Position numbers and translations under genes: made by a program. A DNA stretch of 64,000 nt, taken from contig NC_085055.1 of NCBI RefSeq assembly GCF_963662255.1, positions 7,354,602-7,418,601 on the forward strand. Reading direction: 5' to 3'. Position 1 is the stretch's first letter. Every line of letters begins with the position of its first letter. This DNA is from Cinclus cinclus (Eukaryota; Chordata; Aves; Passeriformes; Cinclidae). The notes beneath the pieces were generated by a model. The model worked only from the letters and a program-made list of their open reading frames with translations, had not been told where the DNA came from and searched no databases. This document shows positions 1-13,385 of this stretch, in pieces.

Positions 1-1199
1 AAAAACAAGATGAAGACACAAATATAGTGGCAGATACCCTGAATGTGTTTAGAAATGCAGAAGTGTTATTATTTAACTAATAAAAAAGCCATTACTCTGG
101 GTAGAACCAACTTAGTAATGGAGATCCAGAAGTGTTACATCCATTCTTAGTAGACATTTTTTTCCCATTTCTTTCTCTTTGGCCTTAACCAAGCCCAACT
201 GTTAAAAGCCACCAAAATGCCCTGAGTGGAATATTTATCTCTGGACTGCCTCTGTGAATTAAAACTTAGGAGTCTCATAGTTTGAGAGACAGCCTGTACT
301 ACACATCTCAGGGACCAAATGTCAGGAAAGGATTAACAACCTACATAGGAGTTGTATTCACTGGAAAATTTATCAGAGCACCAAAAGGAAGTTGCACACA
401 GGTGAGCCTTTAGAAAGAACCATTCCACGCTGAGCTACCAGCAGCTGCTGGTTTCACATTCCTGTCAGGCTGAAGCTTAGGGACAGTATGACAGCATGGG
501 AGAAAATCTTCTGGAAGTTACATAAACAAATTAGTAATTTTTTAAATCTGAAAAAGAACAAAAATCCTTCAAGAAGCTTGTATAGGACGAATCTTTCTGC
601 CAGTGGTGCAATCCTCTGATCAGTTCTCATCTTAAATACTGAGTTAGAATGGAATATGCTGAATAACAAAGGCTCATCATAATTGGGCCAAGATGGGATT
701 CCATGCAAATTCATAGATAATGGATTACATGTTGCAACTGCCTCAGTTTTGTGTTATATCAATGTCATACTGTATCAGTTATATCAACTATCTCTATTGT
801 ATCAATGGAAGTGTAACACACCCTGGCTTTTATGGTCACAAGTACTAGGAGAAAATGTGGCATAAATTGCAGGGAAGTTGGTTTAAAAAAAACAACAACA
901 ACATAACAGATTTTTCTTAAAGAGAGTGTCACTTATTAGAATTACCAGACCTGAGACCTGTGGATGAAGGAAGTTTCCAATGCCTAACAAAGGAAAAGAG
1001 GCCCCCAAATGTTGTCACCACAGACCAAAAAAAAGAGTGATAAAAATGACCCATATTTCTAACTGGAAAAAAAAACTCCCAAGAAAAATTTCAGACAGTG
1101 GTTGCTAACCCAAGGCAGGTAACAGTCTGTTCTTATAAAAGTCAGGATGAGCAAGAGGTTATTGCAACTACTGGAAGCACTGAGTATGTAGTTTACATA

Positions 1200-1302
1200 C
1201 TTTTTTAATATGGTTATTCTATAATATATAAATATTTATATGTATTTATATGGTTATTTTTATTTATATGGTTATTATATGGTTGTATATATATAGATAT
1301 AG
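1200..1302. repeat. AT-rich simple sequence with TTTATATGGTTAT units
   Basis: Low-complexity stretch of TATA, TTTATA and TATGGTTAT words, with the phrase ATATGGTTAT repeated several times. It is an AT-rich degenerate microsatellite with no gene content. Confidence 0.6.
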
Positions 1303-2841
1303 CTAGGATTGGAAAATAACAACCCATTGGCAATCCTTTGTTATATCTTTAACACCAAGGCCATTTCTAAGCTTGCATGGGAATATTTTTTTTGCATAAT
1401 CTCCCATGGCAATCACTATTCAGGGTGATGGCCACTGCAGGAGACTGCTTTTTAGGCCTGTTCTTGCACTAAGAAATTTTTATATTTTCCTACCCAGCTT
1501 GCAAAGTTCCTATCCACCGCCTTCCCATTCTGTTACATTTTTTGGGAATGCCCCGAGGCTCCCCTTTCCTTCATTGTGTCAGACACTCTGGGTGTCCTCC
1601 CAATGCCTGGATCTGAGTCCTTCCTTCCAGCCTCACAGGGACTCTTTCCATGCCCACACCACCCACTCTTCGTACTTTATACATGTTGGACCCTTACGGC
1701 TTCTTCCCTCCACACTCCTTTCACACCATTATTAATTCTCCTATTTTTACAATGGGAAGACAAGCAGAGATGAGATAGTTTGTTGTCACACTGCATGATG
1801 CTAATAGCTTTGATCTCTTGACAATTACTGATCCTATCGTAGCCTCTGGGTCTGCCAGCTCAAAATCTGAGCTTCATATATTCCCCGTTTAGCTTTTTTT
1901 CTCACTTGATTCTGCTTAAATCTGTAAATACATATGAATTTATGCCTAGGACGTTCTTTGAGAAATGGTGGAGCTGATTGGATGTATTATTCAAAAGTTT
2001 CCATGTTACAGCCTGAAAGACAAACCTGACACCAGCCTGAGAATAAAACCCTGTTCCATTTGGCTCCCTGTTACCTGCAGTAGCTTTCCTGGGGTGAGCT
2101 ATTTGGAGGCTGTACAGAAGCATGTGTGACTTTCATGTTGCTATTAAGGTGAAGCCATTGTGTCAAGAGTTGTGACGAGTTTTCATAAAGATAGTTTGAA
2201 AAGACAAAACCAGGACACTGGCTTTGCTTCACAGGTGGGTGAAAGAAGGCAAGGGGCACAGCCAGAGGAACTAGGAACCAAGAACAGCCAGCCAGAGAAA
2301 GTTCTGTGATCAAAGCCCAAGAAAAGGTGGTTTTTTTTTTTCCATGAAATTTGCCATTAGAGATATTGAGGAGGCCTATGTATTAAATTCCTGAGTTTTG
2401 AGGCACTGTAATAGAGCCGTCAAACAAAGATATAGAAAGTGCCACTGTTTCCACGAGACATGACAAGCTAAGGATTCCCAACAAAGTAAGGCCACCTGAA
2501 GGGGAATAATGAAAGTGATTACATCAGCAAAGAGGAAGGAACAATCCAGGTAAAGAGTTGGTGGATGTTTGATCTTGGAGGGTTGCTGTTACCTCCAGTG
2601 CAGTCATCCAAAGCTGTCTAAAAATTAAATAGGCTAAAAGAACAAGAATGCCTAGGATTTCTTCCAGGAATTTCTGTAGTTACCTACTAGGCATCAAAGG
2701 AGACTTCTTTTGAACCTTCAAATATACAAGGAGGTCACATGCGTTAGATTAGTCACTGCAGATTTGGTAGCCTATAATTCATTATTTTCTTTTATTGATT
2801 GTTTTATAGTCCCCAAGGCTTGTGTGTTGCTTTTGTGCCAC

Positions 2842-2864
2842 AAAAAAAAAAAAAAAAAAAAAAA
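2842..2864 (+). repeat. A23 homopolymer
   Basis: Uninterrupted run of 23 A followed by GAAGCTTG. It could be the tail of an old retroposed copy, but no recognisable element or target-site duplication is visible beside it. Confidence 0.8.
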
Positions 2865-3267
2865 GAAGCTTGAGGTTTTTTTACAGTAGTAACAGCAGCT
2901 GTCTCTCCTTGTTAATGACAATGGCAGTATATTTTTTCCCTATTAATTCTAATTAGGGGGTCTCACATGAATGTCATGTCAAATTTTTATAATGGATGAT
3001 GTCTTGTAACTGGAAAAAAAAAGACAGGTTGACCTAAGATAATTTCTTGTTTAAATATGACCTTTAAAAATGTTGCAGCAAATTAATTACTTGGCTTAAC
3101 CACTTTGCTATTTTTTTTAATAAAACATGATGACATGCCATCCTCAGGTTCTGCTGGCATCCAGGACAAAGAGAGAAGCCAAAGCATTGATAAAATTGTG
3201 GAAAAGTAAGGTATCACCCACAGATATGAATGGCCAGCAATTAAACAGATGCAGTTAGAAAAATAAT

Positions 3268-3478
3268 CTACTTGTTTTGTAACTCTAGGTGGCAGCAGTG
3301 GAACAAAATAGAGAAATATGTATGATTGTGATTATATTTGCTCCGTGTTAATACAAAATCCATTAATTAAATGATGCTGATACTGTTGCATGGCACAGTG
3401 TTACTTGTACACTCTAGATGGCAGCAGCGTCACAAAATACAGAAAAAAAATAAGATTAATTGTATTCATGCTGTGTCT
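3268..3478 (+). repeat. Diverged tandem duplication carrying two CTCF-like motifs
   Basis: Two segments about 129 bp apart align with each other. Both have an ACTTGT-like lead-in, then CTCTAGGTGGCAGCAG (3283-3298) or CTCTAGATGGCAGCAG (3412-3427), then an ACAAAATA(G/C)AGAAA-type tail and a TGCT(C)CGTGT / TGCTGTGT end. The AGGTGGCAG and AGATGGCAG cores resemble the central part of the CTCF binding motif, and both point the same way. The duplication is seen directly; CTCF binding is inference. It could equally be two copies of an old unclassified repeat. Confidence 0.5.
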
Positions 3479-6400
3479 GAGAATGCAGCCCCTTCAAGTT
3501 TTTGGAGGTTAAAGTTGGAGAGGTCGAAATGCAGATTTCCTTTAGGCATTTCCCACGACAAACGAGGAAAAAAAGTCCTAAGTGATTGTTAAATATCATG
3601 TACAATTACAGGTAAATCACTACTGAAGCAATGAGATGTTTTGCCATTGTGAGTTTTCCTAATGGAGAACAGATGTGCAGAAAACACAAATGACAGCACC
3701 TCTGCAGGTGAGTGTAGTATAGTGATCCTAAAAAATCTGTGCATGTGCATACCTGTCATGCTTTTGTGCATTAGGAGAATTACAGTTTTTGCCAGCAAAG
3801 GCAGTAACAGCAACCAAACCATGTATTCGGTCTTCCAAGTGGAAGTTTTTGCACATATCAGCTGACAAGGATTTCATGTGCATGAGGCTGGGTCAAAAGA
3901 CTTTGAGGTGAAAAGAAGGCATTTGCTTTAGAAGTTATAAAGTTTTGGTAAAACACATTTTGAATAGTGTTTGACTAGAAAGCATCATAAGTGCCAGCTC
4001 AGCAGAAGGCTGATCTGGAGTCTGCAGCAAGAGGGGCTGGAGATGGAACCACATAACCTCATCTCTCCTGCTTTTTTCTCTCCTGATGGAAAGAAGCTCC
4101 CAGATGGATGAAAAGCTCCAGCAGTCCAGTAATACCTTCACATTCAAACCATTACCTGCCAGGGGAGGTTACACGGAATTCTACAGAGCATTATTTAAGT
4201 ATCTGAGTCTGTTGTTCAGGTTGCTGTGGGTACTACCCCTGTGTTATTATGCTGAGCTATGGCCAAAAGAGCAGATATCTCTGTGACCAGCAATGTAATG
4301 CACCACCAACCCTAAACATGGGATGTTAAGGGCAATCCAGTGTATGAAGAGACTCTTTTGGGGAATTCACTTTGTCCAGCTGGCTGCTGTATTACCCTCG
4401 GACTCTGGAGGCTGGAGAAGGTTGTCTCCTGGTCCAGTTTTCTTGTGTTGGGAACACATTTTGTCAGGAACAGATCTTTGCCCAGTGCCATGGCAGGGTC
4501 ACACTATGGGGGTGGTTCCTTTGCCATATCTGGAGAATGTGCCTTGTTCAAAGGTACAAATCTATGCTGTCTCACTGGGATCTGTTAGTGTGATCCAAGA
4601 GTAGGACTATGAGAGAGACCCAAATACTAATTGGGGGCCCATTGGGTTTTTCTTTTGTTCTTTGATCACTTGCATTCACTCAATATGGAAAGGTCCTTGT
4701 TCTGTGATGCTTAATTTAAGAACGGATTTTTAATTAAATTACTCTTTTGTTTTAAAAACTGTTATATCTATATATACAGAAAAATATGAAAAAACCCCTA
4801 AAATTGGGTTGTGACCACCAGTATTAAGCTAAAACAAAAGTTAAGGCAGTCCACTTACTGAATGAATACAAATTGAAGAATTTTTTAAATATGAATATAT
4901 TTGTAAGCTATTGGTAAATCAGGTCTGAATTAAATTATCAGATCATCAGTTCCAAAGACTGACTATAAACTTTAAATAATTTATTGTGAACTCTTTGATT
5001 ATAAATCCTAAAGAATTTCATCCTGTGAATCTGCAACTCAGAAGTTACATTAATATTTTGATAGGGAAATGAAAAAAAAAACATTAGTACCTGAACAAAA
5101 CTCAGAGAAAGAGATGAAGTTCTCTTTTCAGTTCCTCTGCAGTGGCTAATACCTTCCTTTTTCTCAAAAGTAAGCCCATCCAACTATTTTTTCAGGCTAC
5201 TTATGACTATTGCAAAGTTTTCTGTCATTTTTCCCAGCTAAACTCCAGTAGATTTTAATAAACAGGCCTGACTACATTTTCAAATCCCAAAATTAAATTG
5301 AAAATATTTTGGATGTCTCTCACCAAGGAAAGCAAGGTTAAAAGCAAGTACGGGAAAAATCATACTGAAGACTGCAAAAAATGTTCAACTCTATTCTCTA
5401 TTCTTATAGTCTCTTGGAAAAGGTGAAGTAATCACAGTGCCAAGTGGTGGTGCTGGTACCGTACCCCTCACTTGAGGCTTTCTCCACAGCCCAGAAAGAA
5501 GCCCATGCCCTGGGGTGCTCAGGCTTCTCTGGAGCTCTGCCAGTAGATGTGCTGAGGTTTCTGTTTTGCCACCTGCATTGTGAGGTGTGTGACAAGCTTC
5601 CTGTCCTTGGCAGCCCTGCATAACCTTATGGTTGCAAGCCTGTGGTGCGTTTGAGGTCAGAGTTTTCTGAAGGTTAAGCACAGCTTAGCCCCTGTCCTGT
5701 AGGGATGAGTACCTGTTGGGAGGCTGTTCTAGGAGGTAGTGATTCCATGGAAATAGATTTTCCTGTTAAAGTGAGAGCCCTGTTGAACTTAACACCGTAG
5801 CATTAATTTGGCTAGGTGTGTATTTGCACATCTGCTGTAACGAGATTCTCAGAAAAGCTGTTCCACTGGTGGGACCAGAAGGCACGGTGAAAAGTAAGGG
5901 CTGTATCTTTCACCTGGGCAAAAGCTCTGTGTTCCTTTTCTGCTTTGAATAGATTCCTTCATGGTTTGGACAACCCTTGATAGCAGAACTCCCATTAGAT
6001 GGTGCCAGCTATTTTGTTGGTGGGATGAGGGCAAAGGCAGCAGCTGCCTTCTCCTTAGTATTATTAATACATGTGGTAATAGTAGTAGTGTTATTTTCTG
6101 CCCACCATTGATTTGTCAGGTGAATAACAGCTATCTACTGCAGGACACCAATCTGCAGGGTTCATTGTTTTATTTCCTCATTATTGCAATGACTTTGAAT
6201 ATTTCTTTAGAAGGAAGTTCCTGGGTCTGAGGCCATAATGCACATACCTGCTGTCTGACCCACTGTTCAGTTGCACAGAGAAAGGACTGAAGACATGTTC
6301 TAGAAACAATACCTTGGAGTAGAGTAATGCAGGAGGAGGAATGACACAAGAAGGCTATAGAATGTATGTTTTCTCTGGAGAGGAAAATGCATTAAGCCAC

Positions 6401-7203
6401 AAACATTTGCTGCATGTGCATGAGTGCCTGTCTTGCTGACACAAAGCCACTTAACTGAAGTGCTCTCTCAGCCTGGGAGGTACCAGTGTCAGCCACAGAC
6501 CTAAACTACTTCTTGCTTTGTGAACTCCTGCAATGATCAAGTGTAGAAGTGTCTTAATTTACTGGAATGAGACAACGGCTGAAGATGCTGAAAAGCACTG
6601 GCTAAGACTGTCACAGAACCCTTGCAGCAGAACCTGGTTTCTTTGAAATATTCTCCATAGTTTAAGTTGCTTTTTTTCCTATTCATTGTAGATCATTCCT
6701 GTGGTTTCTGGAACACAGTCCTTCCCCCAGTGCATAGTCTCACACTGTAGGCTACACCATAAATCCTAAAGAAAGTGATTCACCAGCTCCTTGGACTGCC
6801 TCTGGCAGACTTTCTCTAAAATTAGTGCCTTGGAAATATCACTAAGAGCAGGAAAATTCTCCAGCTAATATTTGAATAGAAAGGAGGTCTTTGCTTAATA
6901 GTATGTGAAGGTTATGTAGTGAGGAGCACTTTTCTGCAGGTAATATAAACTGACCCTTAATATAAAATGATCATGGTGAGATCTTTCCTTAGAAGTCCAC
7001 AAAATAAAAATAAGTCAGATAAAATTATATGAGGAAGATAAAGTACCATTTGGGTGAAAGCTCTGTGCTGAAACAAATAATCTATTGTATTGATGAGCAT
7101 AATGTTACTGACAGAACTGTTCTGCTCATTTGAAATCATCTTGCTTTTGTGGGATAATGGAGAGCTGAGCTGTGCAGCCTAAGGAGCTGTGAGCTGGATC
7201 TGA

Positions 7204-7211
7204 TATAAAAG
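7204..7211 (+). promoter_or_regulatory. Isolated TATA-box-like sequence
   Basis: TATAAAAG is a perfect TATA box by sequence. It is followed by a pyrimidine-rich stretch where a start site would be expected 25-30 bp downstream. No recognisable gene follows, so this may be chance in AT-rich DNA. Confidence 0.15.
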
Positions 7212-8334
7212 CCCTGTAACACCTCCCCCCTTCTCCTGTCCAGCTGCAGGCTGTCCCCTTTCCCAGCAAGCAGCTCCATCCTCTTTCACACAGCACTCAA
7301 ACCTCACCTGGCACAGCTCTCCTGTCCTATCTACCCTGCCCAAACAACCTCCAACCTCTTCATGCAGCAGCTCCTTGCTCATCTCCTGAACAGTTTCCCA
7401 TCACCTCCATGTGCAGCCAGACTCTGTGGCTGAGCAGGCAGCTCCATTTCCCCTGAAAGGCCTTACTACAGACCTCATTTTATGTATCCATGGGCAGAGG
7501 CTGCAGAAAAGAGGCAGAAGTAGGCAAAGAATCTGGGCAGGGAAGGTGAATGGCAGGAGCTATGGTGGGAATACCTTATGGACTGATACCATAAGAGCTG
7601 TGCACTAGACTGCAATGGACTGAGTATTTTCACATATGGAGAATGAAGTTGGCCTTCTCCAGCTACAGATCAGATATAACCTGGCTGAGGTGATGATCTT
7701 CTTCAGTCCATGTAAACATCAAAAACTTCGTGCTTTGAAATTAAGAGCTCAAGCCTAGAAGAAGAAAAAATATCTCAGCATTTCACACTGAAATAAACTG
7801 TTTTCTTTGAAACAAGAACAAGCTGCACCAACAACACTCTCAGCTGAACATGCAGATTCTTAGTTTGGTTTTGCTGAGAACTAAAAATTAACAGTTCAAC
7901 ATAAATCTTAATATAGGCATGTGTCTGTCTGGCACATGCAAGACTTTCCTCCAGTACTTTCTCTCTGTCAATGCTGCAAAAATCAGTAATATCATGACTG
8001 ATTCAGCAGCAAATACCTTGAACTTTGGAAGAGTGACTTGGCACCTGAGCCCAACACAGCTTCAAAAGGACAGTACTCCCCTGGAGCTTACCAAGTCTTC
8101 TCTCAAAGGTTACGTGTCAAAATGTTGCCAGACTGTATTACCAGAGCCTTCAGAAAATGGAGAGTACCAAAGTAAGATTCAGTTTTTGGTTTACAATATT
8201 TCTACTCTGATAAGGGGATAGGCAGATATGTTTTTTTCATTAAAAGGTTAACCCTTTATGTTCAGTCATATCTGCTGCCTTTGAGTTGGATTTTACTTCA
8301 GCTAATCTTTCCAGACTCAAATAGGTGAGAGACC

Positions 8335-8349
8335 TTTTTTTTTTTTTTT
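8335..8349 (+). repeat. T15 homopolymer
   Basis: Run of 15 T in AT-rich intergenic DNA. No associated element was recognised. Confidence 0.7.
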
Positions 8350-11300
8350 GTCTTATCAACAGAATTATATACTACATTTCATGTGTAATTACATGTATAC
8401 AAATGTACTGAATGAAGCTGGGTAAATGACAGAAGCTGAAATTTGAAACAGAGAAGTCTTGACTAACTGGAAGTAAATGCATAAAATATGTATGCAAGTG
8501 ATGGAACGTTGGAAACAAGCGCAAACTACACTTTCAGCTCCAAGGTTGTGGCGTCAGATCTTGGGTTGCAAGTTTTCCAAGCCCAGTGGCACAAAAAATG
8601 TGTCCATTGCTTTCAAACAGATTGAATTTTGTGCAGAACCACTGACAGACAGTGGCAATACATCTACTCTGTACAGAAGAATATGTAGAAAATCAAGTAT
8701 GAAGTGTAATCTCATTATCAAAGAGAAGACAAAGCTTTGATGTCAACAGGAGTCCTTCTCTGGACTTTGATATAGAATTAATTTCAGTAATCCAAATTAT
8801 TTTGCCCCTGTCTTAATATCCTTATTGCACCATGAAATGGTGTTTTCCTAAGAGAGAGCAAACAGTTTGGGGATTTTCTTTTCTTTCTTATTTAGTTTTG
8901 TTTTGGTTTCAGTGGGAGTATTTGTTGTTGGTTGAGTTGCTGATAAAGAAGTCCTGAGGGACAGGAGAGGATGTGTGTGTCTTGGAATGTAGATGTAGGT
9001 GGCATGTTGGCCTTATGATGGATGCACAGAATTGAGGAGTGATAATTCACTCCAAATCCCCACTTGTAATATTTTGATGCATTATGACAGTATAATCTGG
9101 TGTATTAATAACAGATTATAATAAGTATATTTATGGGGTAGTATTTAGCTCGATGAGATTTGCTTATGTAAATTCTACCTGTGTTTGAAACTGATAGTGG
9201 CTGTTACTTAATGGTGCTCCAAAAAGCACAGCCTTAGGTGGGACTGTGTGTTTGGAGAACTCTCTCAAATGTTTATTTGTTTCCTCCCTATTGTCTCTTC
9301 AGGATTTTTAGAAAAATATATTTAATCTAAGAACTGTAGTCTTCTAATGTGGTAATACTAATTTCATTTAGTTGTGTGCCCCTTTATGCAGTCTTGATTT
9401 AATGTGTCATTTTCTTCTGCCTCACAGAATAGAGATGAGCGAGCGAGAACCAAAACTTTTCTGAAAACAGAAAGAAAGGCGTTATTATATAAAGCTTAAA
9501 TAGAAAAGCAAGAGTGACAGGATTTCCATATAACTGAAAGATTACCTTCTTTAAATGTGTAACTCCTGTTTGCTCGATATGGGCAGATTGTTAGACTGTA
9601 TGTTCAGCTCTCTCAATAGCCATTTAGGACTTCAATTGCAATAATAAATTAATTTGCAAGATAGAGACAATAATGAGAGATCGATTTCAAACCAGAGACG
9701 TGAAACTTTTGTGGAATTCTCAAACATTAAAAAGCATAAATGACAGCTTTATTTACTTGTGTAAATGAACCCACCAAGGAGGTAAAACACAAGATCAACA
9801 GCGTTAGGAAGAGCAGTTCCTTTTTTCATCTCCAAAGAGATGTGACTTACATCAGTGTTATTGCCAGCTTTGCTCCACGTCACTTGGCTACCCCAGTCCC
9901 CTGAGAGGCCAAGGACAACAAAGCAGGGCAGATGAGAGCCCTGGTGTGTGCAGGCCTCGCTCCTCCTGAGATAACTGAGGTTACTCCTGGCAACGAGCAG
10001 GGGACAGTTGACACCCATCGTCTCAGAAAGGAAACCATCCGTTTACTCAGAGGCCAACACAAAGCTACCAGATGGGAACAGTTTTCTGTCACTGTCTATC
10101 AAGGCTGGAACACAGCTCTCCAGCCTTCTGTGACATCAATTTTATGCTGAGAGCACAGCAGTCTCAAAAAACACTGAAGAGCCATTTACTTGTGAAGTAT
10201 AAGAAACATCTGTCAGGGGCTAAAAGTGCTAAAGAAATGCTTAACCGTGCATTGAGTTGGCAGAATCTTAGGCTCAGACTACAGGAAAAAACATTAGCAG
10301 TGAAAGTCCACAAGATTTATCCTAATTTATCAGATTACTTCCTCAGAAAGTCTCCTTTTGAACTGCTCTTCAACAGAAGAACAAATGTGTAGACTTCAAT
10401 GCTTAATAAAGCTAAAAGCTTCTCCCTGGGGTAATTGAAATTTTTCTATCAAAGGGTAGATAGACCTGGTTGCAGCTGCAACAAAGAAGAAACATATAAA
10501 GCCAAGTGGAAAGCAGTTAGACAGCATTGGTGGTGTAGGACCATTGAACATGGTCTTGCTAATTGGAATCTATAGCACAGGACATTCAACTACATGCTGG
10601 GCAAATGACCCTGAAAGTTTCAAGTCTATCTAGTATAAAAAAAAAAAAAAAGTTCAGATGTAAAAATAATCATAGGAATGATGGATTCTGTATCCTTGAA
10701 TGGGCATAACCAACCAGAGATCTGGGTAACTGGCAAATTTCTTTTTTAAATAAGGCCCTTTGAGTCCCATATATGCATCTACTTTCACAAGCATTTCAAA
10801 ACCTGTCTTCTAATAATTTCACACAGAGCTTTCAGAGCAGCAATGTTCAAAAGAATGAAAGTAATGAAACACAGCAAAGTTTTACATTTTTATTTCTGTA
10901 CTTTGGGAAAATTCCTATTGAAGACAGAAGGCAGTTCAAATTGGAATTGCTTTACTGCCAACAAAAATGTGTGACTCTTGATCTAATGAAAAATTAGAGA
11001 GATTGAAAAGCAGAAGTAGACTTAGGAAAGATTTCAGTTACAGCAGGATGCAGCCCTTATTGCATTTGTAGTTCAAACTGTGATCTCTAAGGAGATCTAA
11101 ATTGCTCCAGAGTATGGAATTTAGGATATTTGAGACTTTATTTTCTGAGGAACAAGCATGGGTATCTAAGACATCAGGTTTTACTGTTGCACATTTAGAA
11201 AACATATGCTATTTTAATTTAAAATAAAATGTTTAATAATGAAAATGTTAAATTCTTAAAACCCTTGTCACTTGAATTAAAAGTTCCTCAAAATGGCTCC

Positions 11301-13279
11301 AAAAAACTGGAAATGGTTAATTTTTTAAGCTTCCATTCTGGTAAACTGATTTGGATAAGCATACTTTTATTGTATACTGGACAAGCTGTTATATTTGTGA
11401 TTGTTATTGGTCTGTAACAACTTCTAAATAGTTGTTGTTGCATGCTGTGTACCTTTGTGAGCACTAAAGTATTTCTGGGAAGTGAAACAGCTTCATCACC
11501 AAAAGCTGGAATTACACTTCACACTTAACACACAAGGATGTCAGAAGAAGCTTCCTACAAACACTGTGTCTGTGCTTCAGTGTCTCTCAGACATGAAAGA
11601 CCCAGCTGAGATGTGGAGACCTTTACCTTGGGTGCAACACCACATTAAGGGGCCACCCTTCTTCCCATGCAAATATGACTTTATTCCAGCTTATCCCAGT
11701 GTCTTGATGGGATACAGCATTGTCTGGGTGCTAGACATGGGCACACAGTTCAGACAGTAAAAGGACTGCAAGCAAATTCCTGCCCCAGGACGGCAAAAAG
11801 TGGATTTTAATTTGGATGTTCAAAATACCAGTTACCATTATGTTGAATATGAATTAATCTTTTGGGTCTCTATTGTTGATGTTTGCAACCACCTCTTCTA
11901 CCACTCTGTTTTAGTGAGAAAAACCATGTGAATATCACAGGTGACCATCATGTATTATCACGTGTTCCCCAGAACTGTTCCTGGTTTCCCTCATCTATCA
12001 CTCATTTTATCTAGCCTCCTCTCTTACCTTTTTCATTCATCTGAATCTTTTTCATTCATCAAACCCTTTGTCATGAAAGCCTGAATTTTGAACTTTTCTT
12101 CTACTGTTGTTTGAACTTTTCTTTTTTTTTCTGTTGTTCTTTTCCCTCTATTCTTGACTTTTTAATAATTTTTCTCCTGGTTTCTTTTCATGCATAATTC
12201 ATCCATTAGCCCTAATCCTCCTCAGCCCCTCCATTTGACAAATCTAATGTAGTCACAATAAGTCACTTCTTTTCCACTGTCTAAAGCAGCATTTTAAACG
12301 TTGAACAGAGGAGCTCCCTTCCAAAATCCAGCAGGAAAAGTCCAGAGCTGGACATATCACTCCACTGCGACAGAACAAAACAAGCAGGCATATACAGCTG
12401 TGGTAAGAGCAGGTCAAAGCATCCTCAGCTTTTCAGGCTCAGCTGATGAGCCTTATGGCAGCAAATCACTGGTAAAATCATGTGCTGCACTGTCTAATAT
12501 ACCAGACGGCCAACAGTATTTGGCATCAGGGGATCAAACAGCTGAAAAAAGGGATGTGGAAACATGCCAAAGCATGACGTCCTGAGCACTCACGCAATAA
12601 TTTTACTGATAAGATCAAAAGAGTGGTCAGTTTTGTTGTATTTATCAGAACTGTCTATTTTATCACCAGAGTAGCTTAACGCGTTCCCTTTTTCATCTCA
12701 ACAGACAGGCAGTCTGGGAAAACACTATGCTATTAACAGAATGCTATTTTTAGAAAGATGGAAAAAAGAAAAAGGCAAGAGTCCAGATTTTATCCCACCC
12801 TCTTCAATGGCATCTGTGATACAACTGGAACACACGTACCAGAGGAAGGTCACCTCAGTTGAAAGAGCATTTACAGAAGCCACAGGAAACATTTGGACTT
12901 CTTGATAACTCCCGTCACTGAGATACTCTGTTCCATACAGCCTCACCCTATCTATCTACCAGCACAGATGGGTTTGAGGGAATGCAAATTTGTATAATGT
13001 GAGTTACCAGCTACTTGCAATCAAAATCAAAATGTGCATGTTTAACCCTTTACTCTGAGTATTAGTATTTAATTTCTTAAATCAGTGACTATGACTAAAG
13101 TAATAGAAGATGTTCCCCTGATTTTTTGAGGCAGCTGAATGCAATCCATATTGGGAGAACAACTGATGCTGAGATCCCAACACTAACATAGCAACATTCT
13201 AGTACTTTGTAAAGTTTGTAAATATCTTTCTTATCTTTCCTCCTGGGGGACTCAGGCTCTGTATTTATCAGTGGTTTCT

Positions 13280-13385
13280 TTACATATGCACATAATGACA
13301 AACATACAGCATATATGTATATTACATGCAACATACACATATTACATAGATGTAATTTATATGTGTATGTATAATATGTATCTGT
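13280..13385. repeat. AT-rich ACATAT/ATGTAT simple sequence with inverted repeats
   Basis: Degenerate CATATG, ATACAT and TATGTAT words dominate, including mirrored ACATAT...ATATGT segments that could form hairpins. It is a decayed microsatellite. The short open frames in it on both strands come from its composition. Confidence 0.5.

Noticed and set aside
4323..4604. Three overlapping plus-strand open frames with few stops
   Set aside because: None matches a protein I know and there are no exon borders. Low stop density in all three frames points to local composition.
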